A DNA stretch of 64,000 nt from Leuctra nigra (lineage: Eukaryota; Arthropoda; Insecta; Plecoptera; Leuctridae). A program made the position numbers and the translations under genes. The stretch is from NCBI GenBank assembly GCA_934045905.1, contig OW203767.1, forward strand, positions 18,479,073 to 18,543,072. Direction: 5' to 3'. The stretch's first letter is position 1. Each line of letters opens with the position of its first letter. Positions 55,190 to 64,000 of the stretch are shown piece by piece. The notes under the pieces were generated by a model. The model saw nothing but the letters and a program-made list of their open reading frames with translations, was not told the DNA's origin and ran no database searches.

Positions 55190-55354
55190 ATTGCCATGGC
55201 AACAACCAATGACAATCCTCGAATGACCGATTAAAACGTAACTACTGATTTAGCAGAATATTGAAAGATCGGCCCTTAAAATACGTTTAAACTATTAAAA
55301 AATTGATTGTCCCCCAATAAAATAGGCAAGATTGAGGTATGTTACCATAGCAAC
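55190..55354. promoter_or_regulatory. Two RFX X-box-like motifs
   Basis: ATTGCCATGGCAAC (55190-55203) and GTTACCATAGCAAC (55341-55354) fit the X-box consensus GTNRCC-N(0-3)-RGYAAC bound by RFX factors, the second perfectly. The flanks are loosely similar, so they may belong to two diverged repeat copies. No ciliary or other gene is recognisable nearby. Confidence 0.35.
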
Positions 55355-56319
55355 CACTAACCGGTGATGCAACTACCCTTAAGTTTCTCCCAAGGGAAAT
55401 TTCACTTGTAATATTCTTTCCCTTTCTTTCCTCATCATCTTCCAATCATCTCATAATCATCCACAAACGCCAAATGACCTACAGGTGTCCAGGCCGTCTA
55501 ATAACAACATTTTAACCATCTATAATCACTCAATGATGCGAAATAGCTCCATTATAAAGGTAAGTGGAGGTGAATGTGATAGTTTAAGATAAATCCAAAC
55601 TAAAATCAATCACCTAATATTTTTTCCTCTCAATCAAAAAACCTTATTTCCTTAGTACTTAAATCAACACACACCACACACTGATATCTTTGTTATAACT
55701 TCGCCAATTGCCTATAGTCACTATAATAAAATCAGCTTGCTTTTAAAGTGGTAATGTAAATCAATCAATGTTTTATCTCCAGCCATTACTTCCAATAGCG
55801 TGCAATTCCCCATTGTATTTACACAAACTAAGATGGAAAACGAAGAGTTTTTTTTCAGCAATCCGTTTTTAGCACCTTCATGGATCACTGCCTTCTCGAT
55901 TCATTGGATCAGTCACGGCCGAGTGACTTTGCGACCGCGCCGCGCCTTTAGGGGGCGGTGGGTACTGATTTATTAGATCAACTCCGAGGAAGAAATTACC
56001 ATTTTATGTCGATTATAAAGTGATGATTTGATTTAGTTTTAGTTTTCATTGTTAGTTTGGTTGTTGGTTAACGACAAACTAACAAGTTTAGTTGAAAAAC
56101 AATTAATTTCGTGACGTGAGTGGAAATATAGTTAGTTTGTGAGAAGCTCTTAGCGATTTGCAATAAAAAATTATATTGGTTTTTGATGAAAAGGTAGAAA
56201 GATCTTTTTCGTGCTTCCCTGATGCTATATATTTAACTAAAGGGAAACGCTAAGTAAGCGAGCCTTCAAAACGAACTTTTTCATAAAACAATTTCTTAGT
56301 ATGAGATAAACCAACTATA

Positions 56320-56395
56320 AATCAATTTTCCAGTAAAACCAATGGGCTGATCTGGCTAGAAATCAATAGGTAAATGAATAGGATAGTAATGAATC
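56320..56395. repeat. Dispersed repeat family B, copy 2
   Basis: Matches 3971-4046 in block order (AATCAATTTTCCAGTAAAAC, GCTAGAAATCAATAGG, TAGTAATGAATCT). Confidence 0.5.
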
Positions 56396-56911
56396 TATTG
56401 AGAAAAAATGAACCTGGTTCGCTACTTTGTTTGACCTGTATTGCGAAAAGTACACAAACGAACAGAGATCATCGATCCGTAAGTTTCAAAGCCGCTTCTT
56501 TAGTTAGGTACTGTTTCTATAATTATTTTGCACTCTAATTTTTTTCTATATCAAACAATAATTGTCCTGGGCAAGAGATAAGAGATAGCAGCACTTTCGC
56601 CTTCTTTTGGAGGTTACACAGTGTACTGATCCTGCGGTACACGATTGCGAATTATTCTTTAGTATCCTAACTAAGAACGAGAAAGACATTACTAAATTTT
56701 TATCAAGATATAATCATACGAAATCTTACATTTTTAAAAGGGAATAGATGACCACTGATTTAATAATATATTTGTATGTATCTTGCATTCTAATTATCAA
56801 TTTGTCGGCTTGGAATTTAGAATATTCTTGTCATTTTAATAATAACTCATCTGTCATCATATTATCGTACATCTTCGTATATCAGCATCCCTGGAGCTCC
56901 ATGGATTCGAA

Positions 56912-56984
56912 TCACTTGTAGCTCAGTTGGTAGCGCATTGTATTACAAACTAAAAGGTCACTGGTTCGAAAAATCTCCGCAAAA
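56912..56984 (+). tRNA. tRNA-like relic (likely pseudo-tRNA)
   Basis: TAGCTCAGTTGGTAGCGC is an excellent D-arm/A-box, and GGTCACTGGTTCGAAAAATC a damaged T-arm/B-box. The anticodon stem (TTGTA against CTAAA) and the acceptor stem do not pair, so it is not a functional tRNA as read. Anticodon is uncertain. Confidence 0.35.
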
Positions 56985-56999
56985 TATATTTTTAAATTT

Positions 57000-58900
57000 G
57001 CAGTTGTTTACAATTGTAGTAATATAATGTAGTATATCATAAATCTATACTATATAATATATCTAGTAACAATACATCAGTTGCAAAGGTTAAAAATATT
57101 CGTCTATAGACATCTTATTATAATTTAAAAAAATCCATTTTCCTTCCAAAGTTAAACGATATCATTTAAAAACATTCTAATCTGACATTGATTGATCACT
57201 TCTGGAATCCCTTCATCCACCCGAACAATTCCCTAGGACGTCGAAGTACCTCTCTGTGGCCCACTATTGCGGTTTACCCAACCAATGAACATGTTCAAGC
57301 CAACCTCAGGCGGCATCTAATAAATTATCATTCCGATTAATCTCTCGAGTTCGTGTGAATGAGCACACGTTGGCATAAATTCACAAGATAACATAACTTG
57401 TCAGGAGTGCATAGATCTATCCGAAACAGGATCGATATATACCACGTATATTAGACATTGATTTAAGATAATAGAGTACAACTTATTTTAAGTAGTACCA
57501 TATGGATTGTACACGTTTCCAAGCAGGACTTTTCAAAAGTGATTATCTTATTATTATGAATACTTCGCGTTTTGTCCTAGAGGCATAATGTTTTATATAC
57601 AGGTGGAAATACTAGAGACTTATTATGCTAACTTTAGCTACTCAATCATGTGAACGTCTTTCGTTTTAAATCTAAAAGATTAAGAATCTTTGAAATGAGA
57701 AAATTTGATGTTTTCACCCGCCTTTGTGTGATGAGTATTCTTTGAAAAAAACGACAGACTATTTACACAAATACCCTGAAGGTACACGTTAACAATTAAA
57801 ATATTGAAGTGGTAGTATACCGAAAGTAGAAGAGCAAAATTTAAATACTTTCAGTATCTTTTTTGGGCTACTTTAAATCATTTCTTGATTGAGATGTCTA
57901 TCTTTATTGGAAACGTCTAACATAAATCATTGCCAAAAATGATCAACTACATTTCACAATCGTTTTGATTTCCTTGCCTCAATTTCCCAAGACAAAATCA
58001 TAGGTATACTTTCGATCAAGTATTGAAATAAGCTTATATTACGTACTAATGCCCCTGCTTCCCATATGTTCACTGTGTGACCTATGACCTGTCCCGGAGT
58101 CAAATTGTCGGGTCAGCACTCAGGATAAAAGGGTAATTATCTTCCGTCTTTGGTCATGAAGATGGTGGTTTACTGTAGATGGGTTTACTGATCTGGTATA
58201 TTTTTTACTGGCGATACGTTTAACAATGTGGCCCCAAAGAGCGAGGAAAGAAACAGGCAAATGTTAGGAGATATGATATGGAGATTGCAAAATTAATGGT
58301 GTTAGAAGATTCGTTTTATATTTTTAAACAATCATTATTTTTTAGAATGGAATAATCGTTTATAAATATTTTGAAAGAAATAATTTGACAATTTGAGTCA
58401 ATATAATATGGAATCATTGGTCTTTAAGCAATATAAATTGTAGTGCTGTAGAGGTGTAGATGTGAATTACACCATTCAATTATTTATAAACTTTTTTGAC
58501 AATTTGAGTAATGCATATAAAATGCAGTTCTGTAAAATTAATTGCCATTCAAAAATTTACATAGTTCAGTATTATTATAATTATTATGGACATTTATTAT
58601 GGATGTGTGATATTAATATAATTTAAGAACTTGTTTCTGAAGAGTGTATAAAGCCCAGAAAGATTTGTCCCACCTTTTAAAATTATCAAAATTACTAAAC
58701 ATTCATTTAATAATCTCGTTTTCAAAATTATTTATATTCAAATACATCGAAAATTTCAAAATCACTTGCTACAAAATGTATTCATTCATTCCATCAACAT
58801 CATATCTCCATCTTTTGTACAATAATAAAAAAAATAAAACATAATAATTTATAACAATAATTTTATAGAACGGTTACTCCTAACACTTCACACTTTGCTC
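57000..58900. other. Gene-free AT-rich stretch
   Basis: No exon, RNA gene or repeat array recognised. Confidence 0.5.
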
Positions 58901-58917
58901 TCCCATCAATATCATTT

Positions 58918-58955
58918 TCACCACCATCATCACCATCATCATCATCATCATCACA
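58918..58955. repeat. CAT/ATC microsatellite
   Basis: About 12 interrupted CAT-type triplets, similar in sequence to the microsatellite in the SINE at 46151 but without recognisable SINE flanks. Confidence 0.8.
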
Positions 58956-59964
58956 ACACCTGATCTCACGTTACAGCTCCCCATCACGTATGGAAACAGT
59001 ACACCACGCAAAAAGGTCACCAAATTCCACTCATCACACCACCTAACCTAACCCTACTTCGTGATACCAACAACCAAAGTATCCTAGTTCCCCTCAAGCT
59101 AAATAACAACACCGATTTCAAGTTCCCATACTATATGATTGATTTTTGTGGTCAGAAAATTGAGATTTGAAAATGAAATTTTTCTAACACCAAGACCGAA
59201 TGGTAATTGGTGAATGCCTAAAAGGCAATTTGTTGTGAGGTATGGTAAACAGGGTATGGTTTTATACTCGTTACGTGGGTATATTTCTTTTGTAATTTTT
59301 GATTCGCTGCACCCGGGTACGATGCTAGTTGTTAGACAATAGTCATGGATAGTTAGAGGTATTTAGTGACCAGGTTGGCAGTTAGAGAGCTAAGTTATTC
59401 CATGATGCCTTCGAGGTACAGTAATACTTGGATTGTTTTAAACTATAAGACGATTTCAAATTTGTATACGCTAGTTTGTTACTTTCAGTTAGGCGATGTG
59501 TGCCACCATATACAAGTAGGTAACATGTTGGCAGGAATGTGCATGGGTCAATTAAAAACCGATCTGTGGACAGTCAAATATTCAAAACTGTTTAATTAAT
59601 TTAAGGTACATACTAATTACATGTTTAATAGTAAAGGTTAATTAGTAAATGCTAGAAGAACATGATAACGTTTCTACAAGGTTTTTCAGAAATTGTCTTG
59701 AATTTCTTGTTTTTAGTTACGTAATTTTTTGTTTACACATAAGGATACTAATGTGCGCGTTTCTCCCATAAGATCCAATGAAGAAATGCGTAAAGATCTT
59801 GGTTGTAAAGATCAACTGTTGTAAGCTCGCTTTTTGAAAAAAAATATAATTAACTTATTACCAAAAATAATGCCTATTTAACCGTAAGTAAATTGACCAA
59901 AAACGTATTTGACCGTTTAAATCACAGCCCTTATTAACAATGGTGTTCTTTTTATCTTATTTAC

Positions 59965-60190
59965 GCACTGGGGCCCGCGACCGCTTCCTGACCTAATTGT
60001 TTCGTGTTTTCCTTCAGTCAGAGGAAAATAACGACATCTTCCTTCCCACCGATCATCCTTCACATCCTTCATTCATCATCATCTCCCTAACCATGCAATG
60101 GTCGACATTACAAACAGACAAACAAACAAACAAACAAACAAACTAATAAAGAAAGAAAGAAACAAATAAATAAACAAACAGACAATCATG
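59965..60190 (+). mobile_element. SINE relic with (CAAA)n tail
   Basis: GGGGCCCGCGACCGCTTCCT, TTTCGTGTTTTCCTTCAGTC and CATCTTCCTTCCCACC match body segments of the SINE at 37100-37375 in order. It ends in ACAAACAAACAAACAAAC-type repeats at about 60113-60180. The tRNA head is lost. Confidence 0.55.
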
Positions 60191-60637
60191 GAAGAATTAT
60201 TGATAGCAACGTTCGTCACTACTTCATCGACTGTTTCTAGGAGCTAAAGCGCATGTGCACAAGCAAAATACATGATTACTACTGTGATTCTACCTCATAA
60301 TTCAGTAAACATATCGGCATACTGTCCGCAGGGTTAAACAACTACGAACCTATATCAAGTTTAGATTATTGTTATAGATGAGGCGATTCGAAATATTTCT
60401 TCTCTTGCACACAAATCATTGAGATCGTAGGTAAGTACCGTAATGCACTACTTTATGTTTTGCTATACAAATTATTACAGTGTTGGTAAATAAGGGAGGT
60501 ATTGCCCTTCAGTGTTTATTACACATTCGTAACCTTTCCAGCTGTGTAGGTATGAATTGATTTTTCAGATTCAGAATTATCATTGAATCATTGAATCTAT
60601 TATCAAACATATGGAGACACACTTGCAAGCTTACCTG

Positions 60638-60925
60638 TAAACGTATAGTCCACGAATCCAACAGTGAAGCAAATCACAAAACGTTGTCACTGGAAAATAT
60701 GTACGATTTCTACCACTTGATGTTACGAATGTTTATCATGTGAAAACTGCACAAAAACTCACAACTTCTTCACTTGTCATAAAAGAATTATAATAACGAA
60801 CATATTTATCACGTGTATAGTTTGGAAACTCTGTTTTTTACTTCGTGCACGCTAAAATAATAGTTCGAACGAAATCTGGTTTGTTTACATTGTACGCCAT
60901 CTTTGAATGGCCTTCTGAAATTCGC
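60638..60925 (-). promoter_or_regulatory. Candidate minus-strand first exon and promoter
   Basis: On the minus strand, sequence after the CpG-richer region 60900-61080 contains CAAAGATGGCGTAC, a YY1-like/start-context motif, at about 60892-60905. About 250 nt later comes a perfect donor, CAG then GTAAGC (near 60636). The frame from that ATG closes after 18 codons, so the exon would be largely untranslated. No further exon was found downstream. Weak call. Confidence 0.2.
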
Positions 60926-61344
60926 CCGCTGAACTGTCAGCGTCTGATCGGATTAGAAGAGGCCGTGACGTGAGAACACCCGAGCGCTAATGGACGAATC
61001 TTACGATTGGTATACCGATAAACACCCAATCGAAATGTCTTATGAAGAATTTAACATTGCCGAGCGGCGATCTCATTCCAAAAACATTTATCATTAGGCG
61101 GCAAATATGAATTTTGGAACTTTTTTTTAGGAAAACACGTAAAACTATTGAAACGTTACATAAACTCTCGGGTTACTTAATCCTGATAAAAATTGCTGAA
61201 AATTTGATGACAATTTGATGATGAAATTTTGACTGATATTTTACGATATAAATGGATAGATATTCACATTTTTATAGGGCATTTAATGATTCTGATAGAA
61301 AAAAAACTGAAAAAATTACACTTTGTTCTAGCTGCAGTCTTCAG

Positions 61345-61475
61345 TTATTTAGAGGCAAATTCTGGGAAGGTTTTCTACTAATCACGACCGCCTCCTTCCC
61401 ACCGCCAATCACTTCATAATAATTCCTTCGTTGCCAAGTTGAAGAACAGGACGACGTTAAACGCTAGTAAAAAAA
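61345..61475 (+). mobile_element. SINE relic
   Basis: GGCAAATTCTGGGAAGG, CACGACCGCCTCCTTCCCAC and GACGACGTTAAACGC match the body and tail of the SINE at 37100-37375; an A-rich end follows. The tRNA head is missing. Confidence 0.65.
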
Positions 61476-62104
61476 AGTAACAACAATCATTTCTGACTCA
61501 CATTCCTTGGGGCAAATATTTCACCACGGCACATCGACACTTTAGGAATTAACACCTTCCATGCCATTGTTGGAGAATTACCTCAGATGTCACGACCCGT
61601 ACGTTCAAATAACTACACGCCGAAGCCTACCGAATTATTACAAACGTTTTACCAAAGCGTTTATTTTGTGTTTTTTTGTTCTTGTTGGCGTGGTTCGGAA
61701 AATCACCGGCAACGTGGTTTCGCAGAAGGATGTTGTAATTTGATCGGGGAGGTGTGATATTATTTTAAATGTAAGTGCAGCATTAGATGTTCTTGAGTTT
61801 TGTTCAACAGGTGAGCAACTCAAAATGTTTTGAGAAACACAATACTGGATAAAATTCATACAAACATATTACGAAAATTAGATAAACCACAAATTAAAAA
61901 TCACAAAAATTAGAATAAATTACACAAATGTCAAAACTACTAAAAGATAAAAAAAAATCTCAAAATTTTACTTGCTTTTAAAAATTTCAAAATGATGCAA
62001 TTTTTTGTTTTTCTCATTTATATTTTATAAATATATAATTTAATTTTGATTTTCTTATACTTTTTTTTAATTTACCTATCACCAACATATTTATTATGTG
62101 AAAT

Positions 62105-62160
62105 ATGGTATACTGACTGGATATTGGAAGGTCGTGGGTTCGAGTCCCACTCGAGGAAAA
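62105..62160 (+). mobile_element. tRNA-like B box (SINE relic)
   Basis: GTGGGTTCGAGTCCCAC at about 62133-62149 is a perfect T-arm with five paired bases. The upstream D arm is not recognisable. A SINE head or tRNA relic. Confidence 0.4.
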
Positions 62161-62789
62161 TCTTTTCATACTAGAGGGTCCCGTCATGTATAACATGACC
62201 AATGCGCACCAGTGAGGTATGCATAAATATAAAACGACAGCAATATTTGTCAGCAGATTGTGCGTCATTAATACACACGTTTCGTAATTAACAGACCAAA
62301 CACATTACATACATAAGTCACATACACATTACATAAGTCTTCAAATGTAAACCATGACCATGAGTATTAGTAAGAAAATTAAGAAAATGTATAGTGTCAT
62401 AATGCGCCGTTAAAATATAGGTGAAGTTGATATCGTGACCCGATACACACGACACATTCTTTATTTGTGATACCAATTCATAGTTTGCACGTGACACCAT
62501 CTCATTGTTGAGAGGTCATATTGGTGTAACGTGTCAGAACGGCTGTCAATCTGTGTTTCGGTATTGTGGTGATATAATGGTTAACTGTGCAATAAACTGC
62601 AGAAGAAATTCTTATGGGTATAAAACCACCTCATATACCAAATATCTTTGATTAACCACTTATAATTAGCTTAAATCGACTTGACATCTCAAAAATGGTT
62701 GAAATTTACTTTTTTACATTGTTGATGAAAAACAAATGAAGCTCGTGCAAACTATGAATGCATGGTGAGCTTCATTATATCCGTTTCTC

Positions 62790-62880
62790 TGAGGTCAGAG
62801 GTAGGTATAAGAGCGGAAGGTCATATGTTTTGGATTTCTCAGTGCACACTTTTGGAATGGTAATCAAGCTCTATAAGTAC
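62790..62880. repeat. Dispersed family A terminal repeat (copy 3, inverted)
   Basis: GTCAGAGGTAGG and CACACTTTTGGAATGGTAAT are the reverse complement of the motif order seen at 48435-48510. More diverged than the other copies. Confidence 0.45.
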
Positions 62881-64000
62881 CTACCATTTGACTGATGTTA
62901 ACAAATACAGTTATATTGAAGTATAGGTACCCTTACAGAATGGCCCATGTCACCATTACAAATATGATTGGATGAAGAATTCAGCTCAGAATTACTAAAT
63001 GTAAAAATTTAAGCATTGATGTTTAAAACATTACCAACAGTAACTTGACGTCGTTTACATGACTCAATACACACCACTCTTAGTAAATAAGAAACGAAGG
63101 AAAATTATTTCCCAAGAAAATGTATAATATAACTCCATCGACTTTGGTTTGATCATGTTCACGGCCTACGAAATTCAGAGCAAGAGAAAATAAGAACAAT
63201 AACGTTTGAAGTTTCTTGCCGAGATGACGTTTTTAATGTAATGTGCTGGTTTGGACCGTATTAGTATCTTATTATGAATTTATTATAATTACAAAAGGAT
63301 AAGGTGCTCGTATTAGGTGAGTTTCGGTTATTAATTTATTCACAAGAGGCAGAAGATGTAATTTTAGACATGATGGCAATAAAACGCCTCCATCTTAGTT
63401 ATAGTTTTCAATAAATACCAATGTCAAATCGAAGCGCGCAACCGTTCCTGACACACACACAGACAGAGAGAACTGGGTAACTATCTTTTCATATATTGCA
63501 GTTGATATTTATTAATATTTATTATAATAATACATACATTATCATTCAACTAATTTTTGGGGAAAATGTTTCCCATCAAATTTTTTGCTAAATCAATGAA
63601 TTTGTATTATGCAAAATATGATGATAATATACTATACCAATTTCAAAAGTATACCTACACACTTAAAAAAAAATGTTTTTAATTTACATACCTAGATACA
63701 CAAATATAAGAATGTCGTGCTTTTCCGTAATTCCCAAACATCAATTACGAACACACATGAACACAACAGCGGCAATATAAAAGGCCAAAAGGCTCATAGT
63801 TCGCAATGCCGCCAAAAACAACGGAGTTCAAATCATTATTGCCTTTTTACGCCCATCGAAAGCCTTAAGCATGTTACACCTATGCTTAAACGATATGCAA
63901 TATACACGACCATCGTTTTGATTCTCAAAAGCCGCCGTATTATAATTCGAAATTTATGATGGGGTTTTAAATACATGTATTGTACAAATCGTCCTTGTAA
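62881..64000. other. Gene-free AT-rich stretch to the window end
   Basis: No gene, RNA or repeat array recognised. Only a short CACACACACAGACAGAGAGA simple repeat near 63450 stands out. Confidence 0.5.

Noticed and set aside
56912..56984. Functional tRNA gene
   Set aside because: The A box is excellent but the acceptor, anticodon and T stems do not pair, so it is kept only as a relic.

Overview
The window reads as nuclear DNA of an animal, most likely an arthropod and probably an insect. It is AT-rich, has spliceosomal introns with GTAAG/TTTCAG borders, long gene-free stretches and many interspersed repeats. No bacterial operon, rRNA, CRISPR or phage structure is visible. The insect guess rests on a tRNA-headed SINE family with a 'gtggttttccctcagtc' body and a 'gtgcgacgttaaac' tail, which I associate from memory with insect genomes, and is only moderately sure.

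The main coding content is a cluster at about 41.6-52.8 kb of very small, three-exon genes that simple ORF listing misses because every coding exon is 87 nt or less. Two complete members can be spliced by eye (45209-48814 and 50463-52790). Each encodes a 43-residue peptide; the two share 21 of 43 residues, identical exon lengths (31 + 87 + 14 coding nt) and identical phases. They share a Gly-rich short hydrophobic stretch, a GWF-x-Y-R-x-R-H-M core, a GK-x-PG-x-PP-K tail and a C-terminal Trp. Two more first coding exons with the same ending (L-G, then phase-1 GT donor) lie at 41677 and 49905. They are either alternative first exons or remnants of further copies. Three of the four first exons have a CCAAT box 90-140 bp upstream, and one also has a TATA box. 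I do not recognise the family.

Region by region: 1-41 kb holds no gene I can support. It contains a hAT-like element around a LINE fragment (1.0-1.7 kb), several hairpin MITEs (8.8, 11.9, 29.0, 34.6, 36.0 and 40.5 kb), a nearly spacerless 400-bp palindrome (18.2 kb), five tandem arrays (19.2-19.8, 23.7-24.3, 24.4-24.8, 27.6-28.0 and 30.3-31.2 kb), a LINE 3' end (31.8-32.1 kb) and a full-length SINE (37.1-37.4 kb). The 41.6-52.8 kb cluster carries a TTAA-flanked MITE, a SINE with a 180-bp TCA microsatellite and a 54-bp minisatellite of about 23 copies ending some 60 bp before exon 2 of the first complete gene. From 52.8 kb to the end I see only repeats, SINE relics, tRNA-like relics, X-box-like motifs and one weak minus-strand promoter/first-exon candidate near 60.6-60.9 kb.
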